Source: Macrocystis pyrifera
Taxonomy: Eukaryota; Sar; Phaeophyceae; Laminariales; Laminariaceae
Assembly (NCBI GenBank): GCA_031763025.1
Contig: JASSKH010000012.1
Span: 3,162,001 to 3,226,000 of the forward strand
DNA: 64,000 nt
Reading direction: 5' to 3'
In this document: in pieces, positions 52,960 to 64,000 of the stretch
Numbering within the stretch: position 1 is the first letter of the stretch
Layout: every line of letters starts with the position of its first letter
The notes under the pieces: generated by a model
The model's input: only the letters and a program-made list of their open reading frames with translations
What the model was told of the DNA's origin: nothing
The model's database searches: none
Position numbers and translations under genes: made by a program

Positions 52960-53315
52960 CACTGTGGAAAAAAGGTTGGTATGATATAATGGTACGGTTT
53001 GACATACTATACCTGGTGTGGAAAACTACGGAATGTTGTACGGTATGTTGATGGGAATAAATGTTGGTATGGTTTCATGGTACGGTTTGATATACTATAG
53101 GGAAAAAGCACGGTGTGAATGTATTCTAAGGCTAAATATTGGCTGACGGTATGGTATGTTTCAGTACATAAAGTCCGTAAGAGTCTAATACGTCGTACGA
53201 ATATCATCTGTAACGACCTCATGTATCGATCATTGGAACATGTTCGAAAATATAAGCCATGTGGACAGACACATTTGCAATTACCGCAACAGAGACGCAG
53301 TTTTACAAACTGAGA
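52960..53315. repeat. Second copy of the 16680-17060 segment
   Basis: Shares 'tacggtttgatatactat', 'ggtatggtatgtttcagtac', 'atctgtaacgacctcatgta' and 'agttttacaaactgagaatt' in the same order. It is immediately followed by the hAT-like end at 53322. Confidence 0.7.
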
Positions 53316-53321
53316 ATTTCC

Positions 53322-53860
53322 CAGGGCTGTTCGCGGGCCACCGGATGTTCAAAATGTCACGGGTCGGGTAGGGTCAACAGGTTTTCAAGTCTCGCGGATC
53401 GGGTCAGGTCGGGTCAAGAATTTTTCAAATCTCACGGGTCGGGTCAGGTCGGGTCAAGAGGTGATGAAAAGCTGACGGGTCGGGCCATCATGACCCGCGA
53501 GTTGTTTCTTGCTGACCCGCGCATCCGGCTCGCGGGTCCGACACTTAAAACACTTCCCGCTCTCTTACCCTAAGACATATTTCGTACTAATACGAGCTCT
53601 TATAGTAATACTCCCTAGGTATAATGTGTCAACATTCAAATATCGCCAAATCCATATACGCACGCCCTCGCATCGACCCATACCCACTACAGCCAGGCCA
53701 CATATCGCCGCGGGGTACAAAAATGAGTGTTTCATTGATTTTGATTTTGAATCAAGTGTTGATCCACGTGCCGGATCCGCGGGTCTACATAAATGATCTC
53801 GCGCAAATCTCGCGGGTCGGGTCAAGTCAACACGCCTCAAACTATTCGCGGGTCGGCAGT
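53322..53860. mobile_element. Diverged copy of the hAT-like element, inverted and truncated
   Basis: Begins CAGGGCTGTTCGCGGGCCA, close to the terminus of the element at 2681-3660, and then follows that element in reverse order (pentamer runs, 'gaaaagctgacgggtcgggc', 'cacttcccgctctcttaccc', 'gcatatcgcc'-type core). The second terminus and a target duplication are not recognisable. Confidence 0.7.
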
Positions 53861-53869
53861 GTCAAAGCT

Positions 53870-56800
53870 CTTGTTTGTGTTAATTCATCGCCATAATCTA
53901 TATTCGAGCAAGTCGCTAAGTAAACAAAGGTCCGCACCCCACACTTCTGTTTCAATTCAAGCCCGTTATCATCAGTCCACCGCCGTGCGCACGCGACTAT
54001 GGTGTGTACCAGCTGGGTATAAACGAAGCGGGAAAAAAGCTGACAAGACAACATATTTTATACTATTAAAACACACACAATAAAACTTCGAGGCGCTCAA
54101 TCCCATTAAAAAAAAAAACTATTTTTCGTCCAATGTACTGCCTTTGCCCTTCTGTTCTCTCTTCCATCAACACTCGTAGATCAGATCCGGCATCTAATAC
54201 CAGGATCTTCCCCCCCATCAGGTTCCTGCTTTGTATTTTCATCGCGAGAAACCTCAACCCTTTTCCCCCTCGTCGAATTGCGCCTACCTACATACGTACG
54301 GTACTCGCATCACCACCGCCTATTCAAAAACGAAATACCCATGACTTTTCGACGCGACAACTCTTCGTAAGACAGGCCACATACACAACGTGCTCCGCTT
54401 TCACCGCCCATTCGAACAGCGACTGTCAACACCTTTTTGTCAATTTCCGCGGACACTCCATCATCTCATCTGCCGCAGAAACTCAAAATATCAAAATATT
54501 GACAGCTTCGAACAAATCTGTAGACGCCATATACAAATGAGACACTTTTGTCACCGCACAAGAAAACACGGCGTTGTAAAGCTCCGTACACTTCGTAAGA
54601 CAGATTCCTCGGGCCGACTTATTACGAAGGGCTCCGGTAACTATTAATATGACTCCCGAAAAACAGACAGAAGCCAACGGCTCCCACACCGGACAAAATA
54701 AAATGGCCCCGAAAATCGGCCCAAGTGGACTGAACCTAATCCAACATGCAAGACTTGCACGTTCGGCAGGTTGAATACACGACTCCTCTACCTCCGAACA
54801 TATACAAAAAAAGACGAGAGGACGTTTCTCATAAATATAGCTGCGAACCTTCAATACGATGCAGAACCGAGGAACACGCATAGATCGGGAATCTCTTCTT
54901 CAATTTTTTTCCCGTAGATTTCTTAATACAGGCAAGCTTTTTTTTTTATACAATCAAAAACCGGGGAAAATATTTCCCCCCGGTTTTTCCACCCTTCCGT
55001 TGGCAGCAGAACCGGTGGGCGGCCCCCCGGTCCGCCCGCCGGTCTGGCTGGCGTGAGTCAAAACACTATTCCGTGGAAGCTTGAGGCGACAGATGGAGAG
55101 CCCTCTCATCTCCATGAAGCGAGAGGGGGTCTACAGTAGCTATCGCACCACAGAAGCCACAGAACAGGAAGTGACAGTAAAACCGTGGGTGTCTGCAGTG
55201 GACCTGTTTGACAACAGATTGAGGGGCGCAGCGATGAGATGAAGAAGGGGAAGCAAGGGACGCCATGGTACAGCTGAAGCAGGTCGGCAGTAACGAGGAT
55301 TCACGTGTTGAGAGTGTGCTCGCTCGAATCGTGACGCGTTATCGTGTCACTCTTGTTCCACAAAATAAGTACCTTTTGTAAATAATATTAGTATACAAAT
55401 GGTTCTTACACTGCGGGACAATGGTGCCTATTTGGCCGTGAATGGGAAGACCCATCCGATGCAAGAAGAGCGAGACGGCCGCGCGAGCTGCAGAAACTAA
55501 ATAAACCGTAGCACTACTACTGTTGTGAGTGCGCGCACGTGCTTCTTGGGCTATTGAAATATTCCCGTGAGAGGAAAAATACTGCTATGAGGTATGTTGA
55601 TGTTTCAGTAAGGTCGCAGTGTCGGATGAACAATGTGTGTGTTCTTCACATTGAAACGTTCTTCCTACCCGTCGATTTCCAGCAAAACCAGTGTATGTGT
55701 CGATTCTTCAATCCTGAAGAGATACAAGATATGTAATCACAAAACAACGCCACAGACATACGACATTGTTATGGAGTAAGCAGAGTAGACAACGCAATGC
55801 CATGTCGTCAATCTGGATACGACAGGCACGACAAACACATTCTATGAAAGAGAGATAACAAAAGAAACAAAGACAATACCTCGCAATGCTCCCCACAAAA
55901 TCTCAACACAAACATGCCATTGCAATGCACAAGAAACAAGTTCCACTCGTGTCGTACGAGTGACACCCTCTAGATACGCTCCTAAACAAAAGAAGGAACA
56001 GGAAGACACGAATAGTTGTACCGTCGTTATGACTCGTATGCTCTCAACGAGACAGGGTGGAAACCCGGGCCCCAGGGGACAGCGAGGCGCCACAAAAAAG
56101 CGGGCCCCGCCTACGGCAGAAAAGAAGAAAGAACTAAAAGACGCCTGAAAAAACAGTTACCTGTGTTCTCCAGGCATCCCCTATCCCCTCCCTTTGAAAA
56201 CGCCTATCCCCTGGGATGAGGAGCAGCCTTAAGGACGACGGCGGATGGGGCCTCTCCCCTCCGAAAAGGAGAGAGAATGGTCAGGAGGGAAATACTCCCC
56301 CCTAGCGACCAAAACCACTGCACCCAATATTATTATACCAAGGTGTCTGGGCTCTCGGCCCGACCGGAGTGGGAGGAAAAACAGCGTTTCCGAATAGGGG
56401 ACAGTCGAAACGTATCCCCAGTTCTGAACTGCGATTTTCACTCCCGGGGCCAGAGCAATAATTCCTTGGGGGGCGATCGAAGGATCGTCTGCCTTTGATA
56501 GTGTCTTTTTATTTTAGAAGGTATGATAAGGCATATACTATACCAGGTACTATTCATAAATCTTTAATCACGGTTGTATGGACGTTCGCCACACTTATTT
56601 CGAGTGACATGAGCGCAAGCAAAAGAAGAATGGAGCAAAATGCTGCTGCTGGTTGAGTAACCCAAAAAAAACACATTGAAAAAAACAACAATCTGCTGCA
56701 AGAAGTGTTTTCTGTTCAGTTTTTGTCCTCTTGAGCTACTGCTCACCTCGGGTCTTTCCTTGTAAATGACATTTTAGATTTGTGATGACCTTGTCCGTCT

Positions 56801-57220
56801 GCCACTCGAGCAACCGCTCGCAGTACGTGAAACATCTGAACAGACAATACGAGGGGGGGGGGGCGGTGAACTTATATTAATTAATATATACTTGCGTTAA
56901 ATCGAAACATAAACAGATAAAAATAATTAGTGAGTTTTTAGCCGAAAAAAGGCACACCTGGTCCATTCTGCACCGAAAACAGATATACACAAAATCAAGT
57001 ACAAATCACACGCCATCAGCCCTGCGATTGCCTACCTTCACATCGTACCTGATTTTGGCTTGAGCTTGCCAGGTACACCTGGCTTTGTCTTATTTACCAC
57101 CAGGTACCCGTTTAGCTTTCAACTGCTTTTGACGAATTATGAGCTAATCAGAGGCCGCACGTACAATGAATGCCTCCTATAGCCCTGCACGCACACATCA
57201 TCTATAATATATGCAAACGG
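53870..57220. other. Intergenic stretch without recognised genes
   Basis: A copy of the 10365-10540 repeat end lies near 54225-54290, and a LINE 3' block at 55635-55755 is followed by LINE-like A-rich sequence to 55870. Frames at 54133-54540, 54483-54881 (minus) and 55960-56148 are open, but I recognise no domain and see no linked exons. 56850-56865 is a G-run. Confidence 0.4.
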
Positions 57221-57229
57221 AGTGTTCAC

Positions 57230-58150
57230 AAACACCCGAACGGTTCATGGTTAAGTGGCAAGAGAACGGGGCACAGCTGAGCAGGCAGCGCCGTGCATCC
57301 GCCGTGGGCGGTACCCAAGGGAATGGGAGAACAGGAGTATAGGGGAAACCGCGGTGGACGAAAGTACGAAGGAGATGGCAGGTAGGATAGCAAGACATCA
57401 TACCGACTAGAAAGCGGAATGTCTGTGCTACTCGTGCCGCCAACTGGCGCGGCTGGTTCGCACGTGATCTTCCTTTGTTTTGTTTTTCTTTTGGAGCTTT
57501 GATCCGCCGTGTTTTTCTTAATTGTTACGTTTTATCTTCCTCCCTTCTTGCTCTCATGACAGGAGCATTGTGGCGTGGGTGGATGACGAGCCTGCTTTTG
57601 TTTGTTTTGTGCTGTCTGACGCATCCCTTCCGGAGGTGGGGCACGGTTGACGAAAGGAGGACGGAAACGGCAGGGAGGGTAGCAAGGTACCAGATCGACT
57701 AGTGGGTAAAACTTGCCTATGCTCGTACTCGTATCACAAACTGCTGTGGTTACCTGGAGGGTGCTTTGTGCTTCGGTTTGCCTGTTATCTCCCTTGATTC
57801 TTAGTATTACTCTGTTGATATGGTGGTAATGTTTTTGTAGCTTGTTCTGCGTTGTCTGTCACGTCCCATACGCGGGGGGTTTACGACACCTTTTGCCATT
57901 CTTTCGTTTCTTTTGTTATTGTGTTTTCTATATTTCATAGAATGTGTATGCCGTACCTGTCGTATCGAGTATGATGACCATGGCATTGCATTGCCCACTG
58001 TGCTTACTGCATACGTGGCAAAGTAGTATCTCTGCTGTGGCATAGTTTTGTGACCACATAACTTGCATCTCTCCAGGATTGAAGAATCGGCACGGACACT
58101 GTCTGTGCTGGATGTCGACGGGTAGAAAAGACCGTTTAATGTGAAGAACA
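57230..58150 (+). pseudogene. LINE 3'-end fragments ending in the ~130-bp block
   Basis: 57235-57440 reads the end of the LINE C-terminal domain ([20 protein letters not shown]) into its 3' untranslated region. 57590-57780 repeats the same LINE end ('gggtagcaaggtaccagat'). The 3' block follows, reading toward (AC)n at 58150. The order confirms that the block is the LINE's terminal part. Confidence 0.7.
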
Positions 58151-58790
58151 CACACATTTCGTAGCTACTTACAGCCCCATCCCCATCAGTCTCAGCGCCG
58201 AACAGGTACCTGGTATTCCTTGGCTGGCCTGGGCCAAGGCACCGTTCATTGTCTTCTTGGGGACCAAAACAAGGAATCGCAACATGTGAAAGTGCGCGTA
58301 AGCGCGCGCCCAATATAAAAAAGTTGCTCGATAGAAGCCTGAGCTCGATTTAACGTTCCTTGTGAGGGGGCCGGTATCATACTACTATTGCTGTCTTAGT
58401 TTGTTGTGGTGGCCTTGGGCCGCCTTCGTCGATCGCCAGGCGTCGTCCCTTTCGCTGATTTGACAGTACAAATACACCACGTGAGGAAAACGAAGGGCCA
58501 ACGCCCCAACGGGTAGGGTGGACCGTAACTGAACCAAGTCTGGCGGGAAGGCCTCTCAACCTCGGTTTTTGTTGGTGGGTGAGCTCGCGCAAGTCCCACA
58601 CTACGCGGGAGAGATGACTCTCCCGGGTGGCTATCTCAACCGCACCTGCTCCTCTCGGGGGTCAGGTCGGGTCAACGTGCCCAAACTCCAGGGGTGACAA
58701 CAGCCTGTTCTGATGTGACAACGGGGGCTATGTGCTCAATTGACACACGACACGAAGTTGGAATGTGGAAGTGTGGTGAGCTTAACACCT

Positions 58791-58869
58791 TTAGTACTAC
58801 AGTCCCGATTTGGGGACAAACCAGTCTAATTCCAAGTGGTTTGTCCCCAAATCGGGACTGCAGCACTAA
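58791..58869. mobile_element. Short foldback MITE (M2), best copy
   Basis: TTAGTACTACAGTCCCGATT at the left and its near-perfect inverse at the right, arms of 33 bases with 'gtctaattccaag' between. Related copies are at 9797-9895 and 10108-10197, with remnants at about 10800-10830 and 40785-40858. Confidence 0.85.
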
Positions 58870-59850
58870 ATGGGTTAAGCTTTATTTTTACCAATCCGCC
58901 GGAGGATTAAAAACAAAAAAAAAAACGAAGGGCGAAAAACCTCGCACTACGGAGCAGGTATACATACGACGCCTTGGTGTCGAGGAAGTCGAGGGGTATC
59001 ATACAGCTGTTATATCCTGATATGAGCGGGCTGTGTTCTCTCTGTTACCAGCTGAAACATACAATACGGACATCATAATCAAGACGAATCAACTTGCCCG
59101 CTCGGGTCGTTATGCGGTACCGCTTTGTCCGGAAATGTACGAAACGTTTCGGCATTCACATTCATGTCCAAACGGTCCTTACATTTCCGGATATAGTGGC
59201 ATTTCGTAAGATTAACGGAATCCTCGCCGGGCCACCTTGACACTGCACCCTGGAACAACGCACAAGGCGGCGAACAATAAACCCACGAGAGGATCGGAGG
59301 TACAGGTAGGTAAAAGGTGCAAACCAACATCATTTGGTCCATGCTTCATGAATTGCTCACCTGCTACTAGTGCTGGTGCCGCGTTTGCGCTCGCTGGAGT
59401 GATGAATGGTCGCCGATGAAGTGGTTGGTGGTTGTGAGACACCGACTCTGTACCTCCATCACTCGAACGTCACTGATACAGGCCATGGGGGGCAATCTCT
59501 GTACCGAAAGATGCACACATTTACACTCCAGCGAGGTGTAGACGGTGTGTGCGCTGGGTGCTCGTGCGGTCTCGAGAAAGTCGAAGGACAGGCTGTGAGG
59601 CTTGCATGCGAGGGAGGGGATGGGCTTCTTCGTCTATAAAAAGTGTCATCTTTCGTTGGTGATATCGTGGCCGAGACGAGAGCCCTCACACAGGATGTCG
59701 AGATCTTCCCCACATTGCTGGGATTAGCTGATAGCTTGCCTGGCGTCTGGCTGTTTGCGCTCGGTATGCTAGCTGTACACTTCGTGTGCGTGAGCCGGGT
59801 GTGCGTGTGGGTGGGTGGTCGCGGGTCGCGGTGAAAACCACGGGTTTTCG
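58870..59850. other. Region upstream of the secreted-protein gene
   Basis: Balanced composition, few repeats. Frames at 59406-59639 (+), 59459-59713 (-) and 59643-59834 (+; begins MSSFVGDIVAETRALTQDVE and has a hydrophobic segment) are open, but none is supported by homology. 'ctataaaaag' at 59634 resembles a TATA box for the last of these. Confidence 0.35.
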
Positions 59851-59855
59851 AATTC

Positions 59856-59868
59856 CCTATATATGAAG
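59856..59868 (+). promoter_or_regulatory. TATA-like box
   Basis: 'ccctatatatgaa' lies about 90 bases before the start codon at 59957, a usual distance for a core promoter with a short leader. Position and sequence only. Confidence 0.45.
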
Positions 59869-59956
59869 GCTTCTGTACAAGTGGAAACCTTTTGAAAGTG
59901 GCTCAGCTCGGCCTTCAGCGCAGATCGCCGAACTTTTCACAGAGGTTGTTGCAGCC

Positions 59957-60556
59957 ATGCCCATTGTGATGCGATTGCTAATTCTCCTCTGCGCTCTGGC
60001 GTCAACACTCATCGACGCGTCTCACGTCAGTGGCGTCTCCTCATCGCGAACGCGTGATCATGGACCGCTCGCGTCGTGTCATGAGGATCGTCGCAATGCC
60101 GCGATCTTTTTGAACAAGTGGCTCCATAAATCACATTTATCAAGCTTCACCAGATCTACGAGCATGATGACAACGGCGAAACATAAGCGCAACTTTAAGG
60201 CACCCGAGCGATTCTTGCCCAGGGAGAAACTTGGCAGCCCTGCACGACACGCAGCAGAACGAGAGCTCAGCGGTCCCGATCCGCAGTGGTGGCGAAGCTC
60301 GGCGCAGTGGGTCCGCGGAGGTTCGACGCTCAAGAAGAGGACCGATCAGGATTCATTCGCGAGGGAGCAGCAGGCTGTCCGAAACGTACTCCTCTACTAT
60401 CCCAACTTGATAGGTGCGTTGCCTTGTGTCTGTAGCACTGCTGTTCCACAACAGCACATCCAGAAACTTGGGTAGCAAAGGCAAGCCAGTGGCGCCATTG
60501 ACACGAGGCCAGTGCTGACCTTTTTTCTTGTAGCCTCGCACTGCGAGCGAGCATGA
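59957..60556 (+). CDS. Small secreted protein, two exons, unknown function
   Basis: Exon 1 (59957-60413) starts MPIVMRLLILLCALASTLID, a typical signal peptide, with likely cleavage after about residue 21-25. The mature part is rich in Arg/Lys/Ser (ERFLPREKLGSPARHAAERE, DPQWWRSSAQWVRGGS) with no domain I know. Without splicing the frame ends at a stop at 60473-60475. A canonical intron (ATAG|GTGCGT at 60414, 'accttttttcttgtag' before 60534) instead gives a short second exon ending in SHCERA and a stop at 60554-60556, 159 aa in all. A TATA-like box lies upstream, and the 966-bp array starts about 425 bases downstream. Coding status is likely but not proven; function unknown. Confidence 0.6.
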
Positions 60557-60980
60557 TACAGCAGAGGTGGTTTCGGCCCAGGGTCCAGATTCCAGATATT
60601 ATCATTTACGACAACACGTTCGTTGCGTTGGGACGTTGAGGTTCAGGGTTTCTCATCCTTGTCGTCAAAAGTATCGTATCATCTGTCATGTCGTAAGGTA
60701 GTGGAACGTGTATCGTATCATACGATTGTTCTCATATAGAACTGCTCGTATGGACTGCTGCTCTGTTGCTGCTGTATTGTAGTCGCTTTTACTTTTTACC
60801 CCCTGTGCAGCATACATCAAGACATCGACGATTGCGCAGTGTACTTTTATTGCTGTGCGCCATCTCTCACACCATGCACGTATATACGTGCCAGAGGTAC
60901 CAGGTATTATTAAACAGAACCAAGCGCCAGACATCATGGTCGGTATACAGGTATATAGTATACGGCATCATCAGAAGACA

Positions 60981-63900
60981 GAAATAACGCGAACGACGGG
61001 AGCCATCTTCCAATAAAATCGCTGTATTAACGGGAACCACGGGAACCACGTGAAATCACGCCGCACACAAACTAGAAGAAGAAAGACACAGCTCGCAGCT
61101 CCCACACCCGCAGTCACGCGACGATTGACCTTCGATCTCGACATATACTCCACCCATGGTCAACGGACTTGGTATCGAGCAAGGCCAATGAGTGTTAATT
61201 ATGGCCTGGGAGGTATAATTGGAATCCGTCGTCTAGGGGGCGAGAGGTTGGCCACGGCGTCCTATGCTCTTCGTCAGAGCTTTCAAAAAGTTCTGTTTCG
61301 TGCCAACGGAGAGGAATCGAGAGTTTTTGTCGTCTGTTTTCTACATACCAGCTGCCGAATATGTTTTTAGTAGACGCATGGCCCACCCACGCCACATATC
61401 ACCGACCGAGGTGTGAGAACTGTGATACTAGTGTGGGTCGGAGCCTATAACCAGCGCACTTCATTCAGAGTTCGTGACGTAATCGTTGGGTTTGTCGATC
61501 GATGTCAAACCTGAGAAATTGCCTATTTTTTGCCATCGGTGAGGGGTAGAGATTTTTTTGTCGTCTGTCTTCTACAGACCAGTGCCAAAATGTTTTTTTA
61601 TCAGACGCCTGGTCAGCCCACGCCACATATCACCGACCGAGGTGTGAGCACTGTGACACTAGGCTGGGTCGGAGACCTTAACCAGCGTATTCCGTTCAGA
61701 TTTCATGACGGTGTCGTTGGTTTTGTCGATCGATGTCTGCCGAGGATTCTCATAAAAGTTGGCTCTAGTCACTGGGAATGACAATACATCGCTCCAGTAT
61801 CTGCCAAAACAGGGGTTTTACATATATTGCGCGGCGCGCAATTAAAGTCCGCGTAAGCTGTCCCGTGACGTATAAAATTTGCCCAAGACGGCAAGTCTAA
61901 AATAACACGGGGCAGTTGACGCCAGCTATCTTCCAATCAAATGGCTGAAATAACGCGAACGACGGGAGCCATCTTCCAATAAAATCGCTGTATTAACGGG
62001 AACCACGGGAACCACGTGAAAAATCACGCCGCACACAAACTAGAAGAAGAAAGACACAGCTCGCAGCTCCCACACCCGCAGTCACGCGACGATTGACCTT
62101 CGATCTCGACATATACTCCACCCATGGTCAACGGACTTGGTACCGAGCAAGGCCAATGAGTGTTAATTATGGCCTGGGAGGTATAATTGGAATCCGTCGT
62201 CTAGGGGGCGAGAGGTTGGCCACGGCGTCCTATGCTCTTCGTCAGAGCTTTCAAAAAGTTCTGTTTCGTGCCAACGGAGAGGAATCGAGAGTTTTTGTCG
62301 TCTGTTTTCTACATACCAGCTGCCGAATATGTTTTTAGTAGACGCATGGCCCACCCACGCCACATATCACCGACCGAGGTGTGAGAACTGTGATACTAGT
62401 GTGGGTCGGAGCCTATAACCAGCGCACTTCATTCAGAGTTCGTGACGTAATCGTTGGGTTTGTCGATCGATGTCAAACCTGAGAAATTGCCTATTTTTTG
62501 CCATCGGTGAGGGGTAGAGATTTTTTGTCGTCTGTCTTCTACAGACCAGTGCCAAAATGTTTTTTTATCAGACGCCTGGTCAGCCCACGCCACATATCAC
62601 CGACCGAGGTGTGAGCACTGTGACACTAGGCTGGGTCGGAGACCTTAACCAGCGTATTCCGTTCAGATTTCATGACGGTGTCGTTGGTTTTGTCGATCGA
62701 TGTCTGCCGAGGATTCTCATAAAAGTTGGCTCTAGTCACTGGGAATGACAATACATCGCTCCAGTATCTGCCAAAACAGGGGTTTTACATATATTGCGCG
62801 GCGCGCAATTAAAGTCCGCGTAAGCTGTCCCGTGACGTATAAAATTTGCCCAAGACGGCAAGTCTAAAATAACACGGGGCAGTTGACGCCAGCTATCTTC
62901 CAATCAAATGGCTGAAATAACGCGAACGACGGGAGCCATCTTCCAATAAAATCGCTGTATTAACGGGAACCACGGGAACCACGTGAAATCACGCCGCACA
63001 CAAACTAGAAGAAGAAAGACACAGCTCGCAGCTCCCACACCCGCAGTCACGCGACGATTGACCTTCGATCTCGACATATACTCCACCCATGGTCAACGGA
63101 CTTGGTACCGAGCAAGGCCAATGAGTGTTAATTATGGCCTGGGAGGTATAATTGGAATCCGTCGTCTAGGGGGCGAGAGGTTGGCCACGGCGTCCTATGC
63201 TCTTCGTCAGAGCTTTCAAAAAGTTCTGTTTCGTGCCAACGGAGAGGAATCGAGAGTTTTTGTCGTCTGTTTTCTACATACCAGCTGCCGAATATGTTTT
63301 TAGTAGACGCATGGCCCACCCACGCCACATATCACCGACCGAGGTGTGAGAACTGTGATACTAGTGTGGGTCGGAGCCTATAACCAGCGCACTTCATTCA
63401 GAGTTCGTGACGTAATCGTTGGGTTTGTCGATCGATGTCAAACCTGAGAAATTGCCTATTTTTTGCCATCGGTGAGGGGTAGAGATTTTTTGTCGTCTGT
63501 CTTCTACAGACCAGTGCCAAAATGTTTTTTTATCAGACGCCTGGTCAGCCCACGCCACATATCACCGACCGAGGTGTGAGCACTGTGACACTAGGCTGGG
63601 TCGGAGACCTTAACCAGCGTATTCCGTTCAGATTTCATGACGGTGTCGTTGGTTTTGTCGATCGATGTCTGCCGAGGATTCTCATAAAAGTTGGCTCTAG
63701 TCACTGGGAATGACAATACATCGCTCCAGTATCTGCCAAAACAGGGGTTTTACATATATTGCGCGGCGCGCAATTAAAGTCCGCGTAAGCTGTCCCGTGA
63801 CGTATAAAATTTGCCCAAGACGGCAAGTCTAAAATAACACGGGGCAGTTGACGCCAGCTATCTTCCAATCAAATGGCTGAAATAACGCGAACGACGGGAG

Positions 63901-64000
63901 CCATCTTCCAATAAAATCGCTGTATTAACGGGAACCACGGGAACCACGTGAAATCACGCCGCACACAAACTAGAAGAAGAAAGACACAGCTCGCAGCTCC
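60981..64000. repeat. Tandem array, unit about 966 bp, running off the window
   Basis: Copies start with 'gaaataacgcgaacgacggg' at 60981, 61947, 62914 and 63879 (periods 966, 967, 965), nearly identical. The fourth copy is cut by the window end. Each unit contains an internal direct duplication of about 190 bp ('gtcgtctg(t)tttctac' to 'gtttgtcgatcgatgtc': about 61327-61513 and 61557-61741) diverged by about 20%. The frames of 60-106 aa in it repeat from copy to copy, but the reading frame of the diverged internal halves is not kept, which argues against coding. Confidence 0.95.

Noticed and set aside
52381..53005. Minus-strand frames with repeated KYTRA and VHKS units, which could suggest a repeat protein
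   Set aside because: Units follow the 'ctcttgtgtacttg' satellite and the frame shifts between units.

Overview
The window looks like intron-rich nuclear DNA from a eukaryote. Protein-coding sequence is sparse and split into short exons with GT...AG introns. Most of the rest is transposon debris, foldback repeats, pentanucleotide arrays and long poly-C/poly-G tracts. There are no bacterial-style gene clusters. The lineage cannot be fixed from the sequence; an alga or other protist with large introns (for example a brown alga or another stramenopile) is my guess and no more.

One gene is recognised with high confidence: an N-acetylglucosaminyltransferase I (GnT-I/MGAT1, family GT13) on the + strand, about 29.9-46.95 kb. 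It starts with a membrane-anchor exon (29907-30020), and its catalytic domain runs from 35.9 kb to a stop at 46952. Eight recognisable catalytic exons, plus a probable 13-base microexon (37597-37609), join in one frame. The extreme N-terminus and the exon(s) between the anchor and 35925 were not identified with confidence. Introns reach several kilobases. They carry two families of repeats ending in poly-C, and several contain degraded extra copies of the neighbouring exon edge with its splice site.

A second likely gene at 59957-60556 encodes a small secreted protein of unknown function (two exons, TATA-like box upstream). Weak exon candidates lie at 20.6, 47.7 and 50.7 kb.

Mobile elements by region: 1-628, a foldback element; 2681-3660, a hAT-like non-autonomous element with an 8-bp target duplication and a CCCGA-array interior; 6.0-7.2 kb and 11.1-14.1 kb, inverted pairs of a non-LTR retrotransposon (LINE), the second forming a 3-kb palindrome with a reverse transcriptase; 17.6-19.1 kb, a LINE fragment split by a 414-bp MITE with a TCA target duplication; 21.9-22.4, 15.8, 17.3 and 57.2-58.2 kb, more LINE fragments; about eight copies of a ~105-bp TA-duplicating MITE; a 684-bp solo-LTR-like element at 41702-42385 nested in one of those MITEs. 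The last 3 kb (60981 to the edge) is a tandem array with a ~966-bp unit. Many lineages of repeats share a ~130-bp block that is the 3' end of the LINE.

Apart from the GnT-I gene and the small secreted protein, most long open frames here are chance frames in repeats or low-complexity DNA. The genes present do not form a functional cluster.
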